A stretch of DNA of 64,000 nucleotides, from NCBI RefSeq assembly GCF_003369915.1, contig NC_046674.1:3720001-3784000 (forward strand). The letters are read 5' to 3'. Shown piece by piece: positions 13,401 to 24,792 of the stretch. The DNA comes from Drosophila miranda (lineage: Eukaryota; Arthropoda; Insecta; Diptera; Drosophilidae). Numbering within the stretch: the first letter of the stretch is position 1; each line of letters opens with the position of its first letter. The translations under genes were made by a program, and so were the position numbers. Under the pieces are notes generated by a model. That model was not told the DNA's origin and ran no database searches. It worked only from the letters and a program-made list of their open reading frames with translations.

Positions 13401-16400
13401 GACATCCGCTGCTGCTCTTGCTGCTGCTGTCCGCCAATGTCGCCGGCGGGCGCTTAAGCATTGTTATGTCATCATTACCAGAGTTGCCACCAACAGCAGC
13501 AGCAGCAGCAGCAGCAGAAATGTGTGCCACAAGCAGCAGCAGCAACAAGAACAACAGTGTGTGACCGGACCAAATGTGCAACGGCAATGCGGCGGACGCT
13601 GCACTCTGCGGTGGCTACTGCGTTTGGCTTTGTACTTATTTATGCCCCCACCCCGCCACTCCACTCCACTCCACTTACCAATCCCCTACCATCTATGGCA
13701 CCCCTCACCATATCTTGTTCTCTCTCCTTCTCTCCTTGTTGCTCTTCTTGGTACTATTAGAGGGTAGAGCAGGGGGTATCTGTGCCTTGTAGGTACGTGC
13801 CAGGGTATCAAAGCTTCGACTATTCGAATCTTATATGGTTGGTCTCTCTTTGGCCCCTCCCAGGCCCCCCCCCTTTACCACTGCTGCTGCTGCTCACACG
13901 CTTTGGTCACATTAAACGGCCTTGTACTACAATCCACTATCTATCACTGGTCACCTTTTGTGGTGCCATATGCGTGCCATACACGTATCTCTGTATCTGT
14001 GTGTGTGTGTGTGTGTCTCAATGTAATGCCTACATTCCAATGCAATTTCAGCTTATTGTCTCGCCCCTACCTTCCGCCGGTACTTCTCTCCCCCTCCCCT
14101 CCCCTACTTATCAGCAGCACTTGACGACGCTTAGAGCGGCGCCAGCTGTGGCGGCGATTAGAAGAGAGAGAGAGACGGAGAACTTTGGTAAAATAGCCAT
14201 AAATATTATATAAAGCCAATTGACTTGCATGCAATTACGTTTACAGTGCGGCCTAGCGGGGGTGGCACGGGGCATGGGGCATGGGGCATGGGGCATGGGG
14301 GTGTGCGTTCACACAGAAACAAACACTCTATAAAGGTTTATCAACCTCTCGGCTGGGGCTGTGTGTGTGTGTGTGTGTGGCTATCGTTCTGTTCAGTTAT
14401 CAGTTCCGTTGATTTTGTACTTTTTTTTTTTTTTCTCTGCAGCAATCGATCGATCCATCGATCGATTAGACCACTGATGGGTTAAAGTACTCTCTGCATT
14501 CGCGCGCACAGTGGGGCCCTCGAAAAGAACAAAACAAAAAGAAAAACAGAAAGAAAAAGGGTCGGGTCGGGTCTCGTATGAGTGGATGAATGGCCTCTGC
14601 CTGCATGTTCGTGCATGTCGCTGCTTGCATGGTGCGTGCGTGTGTGTGTGTGTGTGTTTGTTTGTCCATTATGATTACTTTTGTATAACACATGCGAAAT
14701 GCTGCCCCGTGCCCTTTGCTGCGGCTGCCACTCTGCCGCTCTGCCACTCTGCCGCTGACAATAACAATAATTAAATTGATGTATTAGTCTGTGGGGCCAA
14801 TGCTGTTGTATTCTGCGTGTGTGTGTGTGTGTGTGTTTGTGTGTGGCACGCATAAAATATCACAGCTTTTGTGCTTGTACGTTTTTTTTCTCTCTCATCA
14901 ATTTCGATTAAGATAACAGTAAAGTAAGTAAACAGTAAACACACAGTGTGCGCTAAAAGTTTATGAATTATGGTGCTATCTCTGTCTTTGTGTGTGTGTG
15001 TGTGTGTGCTAAATGATTGTAGCATACTTCTGGGAACACTAGAATGTCCATAATTTAGTTGTAATTAAAGTGCAAGTTAATGCGTTCTCGATTTCCTCTA
15101 TCCCCTGGGCCGCCCTTGAGTTCACTCTCTTAGCTTTTTAGCTTTTAAGCTTCTCTTCTGCCAGACACCGCTTCCATCGCCTCTCTCTCTCTCGCTCTAT
15201 GCTGATCAAAAGAGAGCCACAAATGCAAGCAAAACCTCACAGGTAGCGCTTTCCTCTCTTCTGCTTGCTCTTGCAGCTGCACTTAAGCTTATCTTCTCTC
15301 TCTCTCTCCTTTTGTCCCTTTTTACTGGCTCTCTTTGATTGGGCACTCCTCCTGCCGCTCCGCTCTATTCGAATAAGCTTCTTCTGAGACATAATATCTC
15401 TGCAGATCTTGGCTTATAGTAAAACCTCAAAACTATTCTACGGTTTTGGTTGTTGTATTTTTTTGATAAATTCCAATTAGCCACAGGGGAATCTCTGGCA
15501 TTGGGACCGTTATTAGCCAGCGGGTGAAAGAAGTTCAGCATCAAGCCACACAAAAATTGTGGCTGTTGCTGTTTTAATTGATAAAAAAAAAAAAACCTTC
15601 TCTGCTGTGGCAGCTGCTGCTGCAGGGGGGGGCTGGGGAGCAGCGACTATGCGCAGCGAGAGGTCAGAGGTTTTCACACGAATAAAACAGAAATCAGAGA
15701 CTAGCGAACGGAGACCAGATGGATGGTCTCAAGCCCCGGAGCAGCGGACTGCAGGTCCCCACTACCATGGCTCTGAAATCCGAGTGAATCTCCAGCTGCA
15801 TAGAAAATTGTTCAGCGCATTGGGATGATTTCCCCCGGGGGCAGAATTCCGAACACATTTTATCTGTGTGGCATGCCACAACAGTACACAGTAACAGCCC
15901 ACATCCCAGCCCACTTTATCATTCTCCTCCTTCTTTCTCGCTCTCCATTTCGGACGACAGGCATATACCCAAGGCCAAGGCAACGGCAATCGCTGATACG
16001 CCCGAACTGAAGCGCATTGCGGAGAATACGAAGATCCAATCGAATGTGAAATACCATGCGGACTTTGAGAAGGCCAAAGGCAAATTTACACAGGTACCTC
16101 GCCCCCACATCCAGAGTATGAGAGGTTTTAACTGTACTAATTGTTGCCCTGTCTCCCCCCATCTTCCATCTCCCATTCCCATTCCCATTCCCATGAACCT
16201 CTGACAGGTGGCCGATGACCCGGAAACGCTGAGAATCAAACAGAACACGAAGCACATATCGAATGTTGCATATCACGGGGATCTGGAGAAGAAGGCTGCG
16301 ATGGAACGGCAACGCGGCTCGGCTGAGGTCTCCGATAGCAGCAGTAAGTACCGTTTCGTTCTTCTCTCTCTTCCTTCCTTTCCTTCCTTCCATCCATTAT

Positions 16401-18447
16401 CTATCTCTATATATATATATATATATATCTCATTCACACACTCCCAGTGTTCCTGTATCTGTATCTATCTACTAAATGCTTTATTCTTTGTGCCTGCTCG
16501 CTCGCTCACTCGTGTGCAATAATAATTGTTTGTTAGCTTAAGTTTTTCTCTTGGAATTAATTTATGTTTGGAATTCAATTGATTTAATGTGTTTATAATT
16601 GTCAATTGACGTCATCTGCATGCACAAGCAATGCACTGAGACATAACTAATGGTTAAATAGCAATATAATAGAGCGTTACAGTGGTTCAAAAGTGTTCAA
16701 AAAAAGGAACAGTGTTCCGGTGAGAATCGATGGAAAAGTGTCTTGAAATCCTACAGATCCGTGGTGCATGAGTTCAACACTAGTGTTATTTCCAGTGTTA
16801 CAAAATGATCAAAATTATTGAAAGTTATTCCTGGTGTTCGATAAAAATTAATTGATTATTCCTAAAATTATGCCCTAAACCTACTCGTTTTCCAACTTTC
16901 CAACACTACTTTTGCACATTCACTAGGCAACACTGTACCTGCGTTTCTCATTTGTGGTTCTCTCATCATTGCACCACTGTTCAACACTCATACACGCATA
17001 TCCCTACTGTATGTGTATGTGCATTTTGCAACAATGCAATGTATCTATCATTTCCATCACAACTGTCACACATTGTAAAAAATATTAATTATAATTATGT
17101 TTTATTTTTTATATATTTTTTTTTTGTTTTGTTGTGGATTTTATTGCATATCATTTGTTGTGCCCCCCCACCTCCCATCCATCCATCCATATCTACAACA
17201 ACAACAACAACAACAATCATCGAACAACCACCGACAACTGTCGCATAATTTGTGTGCTTTTCTGAACTACCGTTAACCCAACGACAACACACGCACACGC
17301 TACACAACACTACACTGCATTATACAACACTAACAAACAAATGTGGAACTCTGTGTGGAACGTACATAAAAACCCAACTAAAACAACTAAAAAAAAAAAA
17401 AACGAAAACAAAAACAAAAAAAAACCCATCGAAATCATAGATGAATCGGAATATTTCTCTGAGCAATTGGCAGCTGAACAATTCTCGCAATATGCACCCA
17501 CAGCCACATCACCCATACCGCCAGCAGTAGCAGCAACAGTGCAACACCACCAGCAACAGTTGCAACAGCAGCAGCAACACCACTACCAGCAACAACAGCA
17601 GCTGCAACACCAACAGCAGCACCAGCAGCAGCTGCAACACCAACAGCAGCAACAACAACACTTTCTACAACAGCAGCAGCAACAGACACTGCCACCGCCA
17701 CCCATACAACATCAGCAATACAATACAGCGGCCATAACGCCCACATACCAACAGTTACAACAACAACAACAACAACAGCAACACCAACAACAGCTGCAAC
17801 AACACCAACAAAAACAGGGCAACAATCAGAGGCAGCAACAACAGGCACAGGCACAAGCACAGGGACAGGCGCAACAACAACAGCAACAACACGATCCCTA
17901 TGCACACTACCAGCAACCACAGGCACTGCGCCAACAGCAACACCAGCAACAGTTGCAACAGCAACAGCAACAGCAAGCCATTAAACAGTCGTCACATCTG
18001 TATCCCACAGCACAATCGCAGCAACAGCAGCAGCAGCCCCAACAGCAACAGCAGCAGCCACAGCAGGTGAATCCCTACAATGAGATGCGCTCGGCCATAC
18101 TCCAGAATTCGCATCATCCCAGTGGCAATGCTGCGGATCAGGCGGCACAAATGCATCCTCAGGTGCAGCAGCAGCACCAGCAGCATCACCAGCAGCAGCA
18201 CCAGCCGCAGCAGCAGCACAATCCCACTCCAGTGGCAGCAGTGGCTGCTGTGGTGCCACAGCATAGCCACCTGAATAATAATCCCAGCAATGGCAGTGTC
18301 ACCACCTATCATAGTTTCAATAGCAACAACAACGGATCCCAGCAGATGCTGCCACCGCAGATGCGTCGACCGGGGGCCAACACTAGTGTCTACGATGGCA
18401 GCACCAATACCAACAACGACATAGGCCAACAGCAGCTGCCACAGCAA

Positions 18448-18484
<37 letters not shown>

Positions 18485-19467
18485 TGAGGAGCAAGCACAG
18501 CGGACCGGCAACTGGATCAGCAGGGGGAGCGGGATCAGCCATACAGCAGCTGTATTCCTCGCCCAATTATCAATCGGTGACGCCCTCGGAGAACGCCCTA
18601 AATGTGGTCAATGGACACGTGTCAAATCATCAGCAAAAGATGATCCCTGGAGGCAGCGGCAACATTGGAAAGATCGCCGACTATGATCCCCTGACCGATG
18701 GCCCACGGGTGGTGCAGGGCTCTGGGCGATCCAGTACCACTCTGGTCTACAGCTCCGATACGCAGCAACAGCAGCAACAGCAGCAGCAGCAGCAGCGAGG
18801 CGGTAAGTAAACGGCGACGGAGGCGGCGGAAGGCTAGCTGGTAGTTCAATAGTCCGCTTGATGTGTGAACCCATCATCTCAGTCATTTGTGTCCTTGTCC
18901 CAGACAGACTCCTCTCAAAGAACACCCTTCAAATCACAACATTTGTGTATCTTTATCTGTAGGCAACAGTGTGTATCCGAAGAGGATTGGCTCTGTGACG
19001 GACATTGATCCTGCAAACGGGATCTATGGTTCCCTGAGTGGCGCCGAGCAGGCCCATGCCCAGAAGCATCAGCAGTACTACGCTCAGGTGCAGAAGATGC
19101 AGCAACAGGAGCAGCAGTTGCAGCTGCAGCAGCAACAAATACAGCAGCAGCAGATGCGCCAGCAGCCCTCGTACGATAACTCGGTGCAGGCGAATCAATC
19201 GCGCCAGAGCGCGGCTTCAAATTCTGTAAGTAGAATCTCTTCTAGAGGAAGCGAAAAGAAATGTATCTTAAATGTATTCCTTTGCAGCGTCTGTATAAGG
19301 CCATCTATGACTATGAGGCGCAGGACGTCGATGAGGTGAGCTTCCGCGAGGGCGACATCATCTACGAGGTGGAGTCCATCGACTCCGGTTGGATGACGGG
19401 TCGCGTGGAGCGGACGGGAAAGACCGGCATGCTGCCTGCCAACTATGTGGAGCATGCGGTTATATAA
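7467..19467 (+). CDS. Lasp: Lasp, LIM and SH3 domain actin-binding protein (5' end missing)
   Basis: Lasp is the fly LASP/nebulette scaffold. It binds actin through nebulin repeats and partners through LIM and SH3 domains, acting in muscle thin filaments and the germ-line actin cytoskeleton. Exons read join(7467..7561, 15961..16093, 16208..16343, 17441..18802, 18963..19225, 19288..19467), all with GT/AG and matching phases, giving about 722 residues. The first exon gives the second half of the LIM domain ([16 protein letters not shown], then YNKMPYCEA). The next two give nebulin repeats ([39 protein letters not shown]). The fourth is a 1.36 kb glutamine-rich exon, the fifth a linker, and the last the SH3 domain (ALYDY-type AIYDYEAQ, then GWMTGR and LPANYVE). 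It ends with consecutive TAA and TAG. About 23 N-terminal residues, including the initiator Met, should lie upstream of the window. Confidence 0.95.
9361..9454. repeat. Second 11-base tandem repeat (TGTCCCTCTTC)
   Basis: About eight units of TGTCCCTCTTC with variants CGCCCTCTTCT and TATCCCTCTTC. Same period and pyrimidine bias as the array at 4336-4708 but a different unit. Confidence 0.8.
10146..10240. repeat. Degenerate 13-15 base repeat (GGAGCCTTCCTCT)
   Basis: Five to six imperfect copies of GGAGCCTTCCTCT in the Lasp intron, drifting to AGAATTTTCCTTT and AGAACCTTCCTCT. Non-coding. Confidence 0.55.
12684..12721. repeat. TGGA tetranucleotide microsatellite
   Basis: Nine perfect TGGA units in the Lasp intron. 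A shorter run of the same unit occurs near 12440-12455. Confidence 0.85.
17441..18802 (+). repeat. CAG/CAA-rich glutamine-repeat exon of Lasp
   Basis: This single exon encodes a glutamine-dominated linker between the nebulin repeats and the SH3 domain. Most runs mix CAG and CAA. The longest pure-looking stretches are near 18445-18483 and 18765-18795. The ORF continues in frame from before to after the runs with no frameshift, so it is coding and not a spurious repeat ORF. Length polymorphism is expected here. Confidence 0.85.
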
Positions 19468-19473
19468 TAGGGA

Positions 19474-19884
19474 ATGTTCTACTACTGCTGCTGCCGCCAG
19501 CAGTTTGTGGTGATCCTCGTCTGCCTGCTCTACATCCTCCTTGTACTCGTGTTCTTTGTGAATGTGTTTCTCGCCGACCGGAATATGCACACCCATCTCA
19601 TGATGAAGAATGCAGGACACCACGGACACGGAGGGCATGGAGGAGGGGGAGGAGGAGGAGCGGGTGCGGGTGCGGGTGCGGGTCCGCCTGTGGGAGGACA
19701 TCACAATCCCTACGACATGCATGGCTATCCACACTACAACAACTATCATCCGCAAATGGATCCTAAACAGCAGCAGCAGCAGCAGGAGCTGCTACGGAAG
19801 ACACCGCCCAATCCGAACCAGCAGCAGCCCGAGCAGGACATTTACTCGTATTTCAATCACGTATTCAGGCGGCGACGTCGATGA
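19474..19884 (+). CDS. Downstream ORF in frame with Lasp, small single-pass membrane protein (136 residues)
   Basis: I do not recognise this protein. The ATG is in the same frame as Lasp, and only TAA-TAG-GGA separates the two. The predicted product has a cysteine cluster (MFYYCCCRQQF), one strongly hydrophobic segment at about residues 11-33, then a His/Gly-rich stretch, a Tyr/Pro/His region, a short glutamine run and a basic end (YFNHVFRRRRR). The hydrophobic part uses many C- or G-ending codons (ATC CTC GTC TGC CTG CTC TAC), which is typical of real fly coding DNA and unlike a 3' UTR. It could be the second cistron of a dicistronic Lasp mRNA, a readthrough extension, or an independently spliced gene (the AG in ATAATAG|GGAATG could be a weak acceptor). 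The function is unknown. Confidence 0.6.
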   Translation: MFYYCCCRQQFVVILVCLLYILLVLVFFVNVFLADRNMHTHLMMKNAGHHGHGGHGGGGGGGAGAGAGAGPPVGGHHNPYDMHGYPHYNNYHPQMDPKQQQQQQELLRKTPPNPNQQQPEQDIYSYFNHVFRRRRR

Positions 19885-21420
19885 GGAGGGAGAGACGACA
19901 CAGAAGTAGGAGCGACGCTGATCCTATCCAAAATTTGTACCACATTAAATTATTATTCCGATAAAACATGAATATATATAGATTATATATACAGCCAAAA
20001 GCAGATTGTGTAAAAACTGAAATGGAAAACGGATCAGACCAGAACCACGAGAAAACAAGAGACAGAGACATGCAACAATAAAAGCGAGCCACAGCTTTGT
20101 TTCAGCTATGAATCGGGCGAGGGTGGATATAAATCTATTCCACACATTTGATCCGATTCCAATACGATGCGGAACTTTTTTTTGTAATTTCTAAAATCTA
20201 GCGAGCGACCAAGCCACGAGCCAACAGTTTGCATTTATCTACAGCAAATGAATCCCTTCAACGGAATCAGAAATCTATTAGATACAACAGATATTTATTG
20301 ATCGATATATATACAGCTGATTAATCAGATAATTAGATATGGTATATGGCCAGCCCAATCAGCAAATGCAACAGATATCACCAGATATATCTACTATATA
20401 GATAGCTAAAATAATGCTTCGGTAAAGAAAGCAAAAAAAAAACTACAAATTTCTAATAATTCTAATTTAATTAGAAATTCTCTTAAAAAAACAAAAATGA
20501 AAATAATCAAATAAAAATGTTTTTCCCTGGGGCTTTTTAAAAGCTTCGTCTTTTGCTATATGCTATAGCCTGATCGTTCAGATTGCGCATATCGTTATCC
20601 CTACAATTTTTGTCAATTTATCCGAAAGAAAAAGGAAAGCAACGGATAAACCTGTTCTTGTTTTTCTTCGTGTTTTTTTTTTTAGTAATGGGATAAATGT
20701 ATGTTTTGTTGAGTATATAAATATTGTTTATGTTTCTATATACTACACATTATATATATATATTTATATGTATATTCCGATCTACGAGTATATGTTGTAT
20801 TCTAGTATTAAAAAAGTGTTGCGTTTCACATGAGAAGAAGAATATTTGAAGAAGTGCCTTTAATTTGCTAAAAGATGTTTTTTTAGATACAAACCAATTT
20901 ACTAATAAATCAATTAAATATATATATACTATACCATAGCTTATACAGACCATAAATCTACATATATGCTACATAGCATCGATAATACGAATTTTCAATA
21001 ACGAAGCGAAACAAGAATTCTGTATACGAAATACAACAACTTTATCCATGTGATTTGAGAAGAGCAGCAATTGGAGTCACGCTACATATTTATACGATGC
21101 TGATATACAGATACAGATACAGATATTTGTATTATTAACGAAACTCACAAACAACACACCACAACACACATGAATAGTAGCTATAGACAGCAACGCAACC
21201 ATTAAAACTAATAACAATTTCATACATACTACTCGTATATGCTTCGGAGAGAGACAGAGAGAGAGAGGGAGAGTCGAAGTATCGCCTAACAATTAAATGA
21301 ATTAATCTAATCGCAAAATGGAAATGGAAAGCGGAAAGCAGAAGCAGAAGCAGCGCCAAAGGCTTCCTTTTTATTGTTTGTGAATGTGTTACAAATCAAA
21401 TAAAAATCTATACAAATAAT
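19885..21420 (+). other. 3' UTR of Lasp and the downstream ORF, with three poly(A) signals
   Basis: AT-rich sequence without coding character. AATAAA occurs at 20077-20082, 20510-20515 and 21399-21404, giving three candidate 3' ends. The reverse-complement signal TTTATT at 21370-21375 would serve the convergent coiled-coil gene, so the two 3' ends probably meet or overlap near 21.4 kb. Confidence 0.6.
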
Positions 21421-21663
21421 TGAATATTTTGTGCTATTAATAATTCAAAACTATGCCTTCTGGGTGGATACATACCCTTTCAAATGCCCCACAGGACAAA
21501 AGGCGGCAGCTTCTTCATTTAACGATAACCAACCGAGAGGTTCTGCTGTATAACCGAACAAGAAAGAAGGAAAATTGCAACACTCGGTGTTTTTTTTTTG
21601 GCTTCCAACATTTTCTTTCATTTTCCCATAAACAGAACTAAACAATCAAACTAAAGAAATCAT

Positions 21664-21727
21664 GTGGAGGTCTCCTCGTTTAGAGGCTACCGCTGGTGGA
21701 GGTCTCCTCGTTTAGAGGCTATCGCTG
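21664..21727. repeat. 32-base tandem duplication across the stop codon of the coiled-coil gene
   Basis: Two copies of a 32-base unit starting GTGGAGGTCTCCTCGTTTAG lie at 21664-21695 and 21696-21727 and differ at one base. A third, diverged beginning (GTGGAGGACTC) follows at 21728 inside coding sequence. The functional TAA (21712-21714) is inside the second copy, and the first copy is wholly 3' UTR. Confidence 0.9.
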
Positions 21728-23835
21728 GTGGAGGACTCAGACAAGCAAGCCATCAGCTTTTGGGGTGCTCCAACGTCTCCACCAGAGATGGTACCCTCGT
21801 GGACACTCATAATGGTCTCCAGAATGATGGTCTTGGAGTTCTGCATGGTTTCCTCAAATAATTTGGCATCTGCTATCTTTTCCTCGGTGATATAATCAAG
21901 TTTCTCCGTCAACATGGCGATCTTCTCTTGGGCGAGCTCCAATCTGCACGAAAATGAAGCAAGGATTGGAAATATAGATGATAGATGATGCACTGATACA
22001 CATACTGATTCCTCAGATCCTCGGTCTTGGGTTCCGTGTAGATGTTCAGGCTGTTCAAGGAGCTAGCCGATTGATAGAGGGATTGGTTGTCGAAAGAGAA
22101 CGACCCGATGGATCCGTTAAGAGAAGTGCGACTCAGCGAATTGGCATACTCGGCCATTCGATGGGTGCGCTTCTTCTTATCGGACTGGACGTCCAGCTCC
22201 TTCTCCATTTCCCGGATCTTCGCCTCCATGCGGCTGAGGCGGGCCTTGAGCTTGACATTCTGCTCCTGGATGCCCTCGTTCTTGGTACGCTCCACTGCGA
22301 TACGCTCGTTAAGGCTCTTGGTGAGGAGCATTAGCTGATTCTTCTCCACCTCCAGGGCATCCAGAATGCCCACAAATTCTTCCTACCATCAAAGAAACAG
22401 ATTTTAGAGCTAGCAGATTTAAGTTAGCAGAGAGAAAGTAACATAGCGGGAGAGCTGCGATTACCTTGCGAAACTCGCGACATGAAAACAGGAATCCCCC
22501 GGATAATGCACGCAAATCCATCTCCAGCTTCTTTACCATATCCTGAAGACTCGTCAGAGCCACGTCCTTCTGCTTGAGTGTAGTCTCCAGCTCCAGATGC
22601 ATGCCACTCAGTTCCTCCAGCTGTCGACGGGCATTGTCCCTCTCCTCCGTCATGCGTGCCAGATCTGCGCGCATGTCGTCTAGACGCGTCTCGTACTGGA
22701 ATCGCTGGCGGTCGAGTTTCTCGCCCATGGTGCTGATATTGATGCCATTGTAGTCGGTCTGCTCCTCCAGCTCCGAGGAGCGCATCTTGTACTTGACCAC
22801 CTCCTCGTTCAGCGTCTTGTTGCGCACCTTGAGGGCCAGGGTGCGGCTGCGCTGCTCCTCCAGCTGCGACTGCAACTCTATGATGTTCTTCTCCAATGCC
22901 TCCACCTTGGCCTGGTGCCGGATCTCGTTTTTGCGTACCCCAGGCGTGAAGCGGTCAAAGGTAGCACTACCGCAGAGGCCATCAACATTGAACCTGCTGG
23001 CGCTAGTGCTGCCATTGACCGTGCGTGGGGTCCGCGAATAGCCAGAGGAACTATCCAGCTCCAAACCTACTGGAATGGGCGCATATTCGGAGCGATCGGA
23101 CACCCGTTCCTCGTAGTACTCCACGCGGGCCCGCAACTCCTGCACCTTCTGCTGCAGATTGAGAATCTGCTGGGCCCGTCCGCGCCAATTGGCGTGATTG
23201 AGATTATTGGCCAGAATGTTGATGTTACAGCTCTCGCCGATCTCGTGCTGGAGACACTTCTGGGCGAGTTTCAGTTGGTTCTGCAGCTCTGTGTTCTTGT
23301 TGCGCGACTCGAAAAGCTTCTGCTGAATGCCATTCATCTTCGCCTGCAGTTCTTCCGCCGAGCTGCACTTCTTGAGCAACTCCTGGTGGTGATGGATCTT
23401 CTCCTCGCTGGCCTTGAGCTCCCGCGCCATCTTTCCGATCAGCTGGTCCTTCTTCTCCACCCGATTCTTCATCTGCTCCAACTCGGCGCGCATCTGTCGA
23501 TTCTTCTTGCTCAGTTCCAGTATCTTGGTGCCGGCTATCGAGGAGTTGCACCGTAGTTCGTCAATGGGCACCGAATTGAGGACATCGTTGAGCGAGTCCA
23601 CGGATCTCTTCAGTGCCGTAATCTCCTTGTTTTTGTCACTGATAGCCTTGTTCAGCGACTGATTCTCGCTCTCGAACAGCTCTAGTTTTTTCTTCAATTT
23701 TTTTGATCCTTCCGTTTTGGGCGCTTTGGGCTTCACGGGCGTTGTGGCGACCACCACTGCGCAGTCCATTGGGCCACGCGGACGACGCAGCTTGCCGGGT
23801 GGCTCCTGGGCCACCGTATCGGGCAGCGTGTCCAT
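21712..23835 (-). CDS. Coiled-coil protein, CCDC13-like (659 residues)
   Basis: The protein is almost entirely heptad-rich coiled coil. Exons read complement(join(21712..21943, 22006..22382, 22465..23835)), with consensus splice sites and matching phases. The start is the ATG at 23835. A basic, proline-containing head (about 1-45) precedes coiled coil from KKLKKKLELFESENQSL onward. The middle has GESCNINILANNLNHANWRG followed by RAQQILNLQQKVQELR. I recall this Trp-Arg-Gly-Arg-Ala-Gln-Gln signature as diagnostic of CCDC13, a centriolar-satellite and cilium-related protein in vertebrates. In flies such genes are often testis-expressed, which is inference here. It is convergent with Lasp and head to head with zetaCOP. 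The exact family name is less certain than the coiled-coil nature. Confidence 0.88.
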
Positions 23836-24663
23836 GGCGCAAATCTTTTTATATAAAATATATAAACTTAAATATGTCTGTGTCTTGGGCGTGTTACGAA
23901 TATTCTTAATTTTGCTGGCGACGCGACGAAAAGTCGTTTCCTATGTTTACAAAGTACGTTCTCCTTAAAATGAAGTTTACGGAACTTTCATGGCAAACCA
24001 ACTTTCACAATTAAATTCAAATTCAAACAACGCTCGCCGCCAGCTCCCAATGGTTCGCACGGAACCAGTTCACTGAGCAGATTACAGCTTCCAGCACAAG
24101 CCGAAGCACAGATGTGAAACCTCGATTTTCAATGGAACTGGTCGACAATGGGTTAAGCGTAAATCATATTCCTGGATTTTTATATTCGTTTTAATATTAA
24201 TAGTTAGCTGAGATCCTCAGCACTGAATATATAAATTATTCGACTAACAAATCACTTTCCTACAAGACTTGCTAATTTAAAGTTCTCATCTTTATTGGAT
24301 TGTTTATAAAATAAGGTTTAAGTAAAAAGAGGTGAACAACAACTTTCACAAAAACTTCAAAGATGACAAGATTGAGTCATCCTTCGATATTAGTATGACG
24401 TCCGTTAATAAGATGTTCCATGATCACCTAGTGTTAATAAAAAGGTGAGTTTGCGTTGGAAACCACACAATTTAAAAATCGATATAAAAAATGCTGTTGT
24501 GGAATTGAGGAAAACGAGGAAAATACGGATTGTACTTTTTATTTTTGTTGTTTTTTTTTAAGTAAAGATGAACAAGAAGAATTTAACGTATTAAACTAAG
24601 TAAATAAAGGTGGTTTAAGACGGAATATCAAAAACGAGGAATATGTAAAATATGACTTGAATT
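23836..24663. other. Intergenic region between the divergent coiled-coil and zetaCOP genes
   Basis: AT-rich DNA with no ORF of coding quality. It should contain the promoter and 5' UTR of the - strand coiled-coil gene, but no strong TATA or Inr is evident. Confidence 0.6.
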
Positions 24664-24740
24664 CGTCGGTATATTTTTAAAATGAGATGGTATATTTTGG
24701 TATATTTTGGTATATTTCTGAGGGTATATTTTATCGATAA
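24664..24740 (+). promoter_or_regulatory. zetaCOP core promoter: GGTATATTT repeats and a DRE
   Basis: Several copies of GGTATATTT (the Ohler-6 type core-promoter motif) are spaced between 24666 and 24730. They are followed by TATCGATA at 24732-24739, a perfect DNA replication-related element bound by DREF. This architecture is typical of fly housekeeping genes and lies 50-130 bases before the zetaCOP ATG. Confidence 0.7.
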
Positions 24741-24792
24741 ACATAACTATACATCTCTAATTGTGACGTGTAAAACACGAAAACAAGCAAAA

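Larger units (their letters stand above)
7562..15960 (+). other. Large Lasp intron (8.4 kb), no gene seen
   Basis: The intron lies between the LIM exon and the first nebulin exon, with donor GC|GTAAGT and acceptor GACGACAG. It is dominated by microsatellites (CA, TG, GA, GCA, TGGA), C and G runs, and short tandem repeats. No ORF here has convincing coding character or a recognisable domain. It could hide alternative first exons of Lasp, but I see no clear promoter or exon. Confidence 0.7.

Noticed and set aside
17435..17926. Long antisense ORFs (Val/Ala/Leu-rich) opposite the Lasp Gln exon
   Set aside because: CAG/CAA repeats read antisense give open Leu, Ala or Val frames automatically. No start or splice context.
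19465..19470. Simple stop-codon readthrough of Lasp
   Set aside because: Known fly readthrough usually involves a single leaky stop (often TGA-C). Two successive stops make it unlikely as the only explanation, though I keep the ORF itself as a finding.
22915..23556. 213-codon + strand ORF opposite the coiled-coil gene
   Set aside because: Antisense shadow of a well-supported coding exon. Leu-rich composition is expected from the complement of Glu/Lys/Gln codons.
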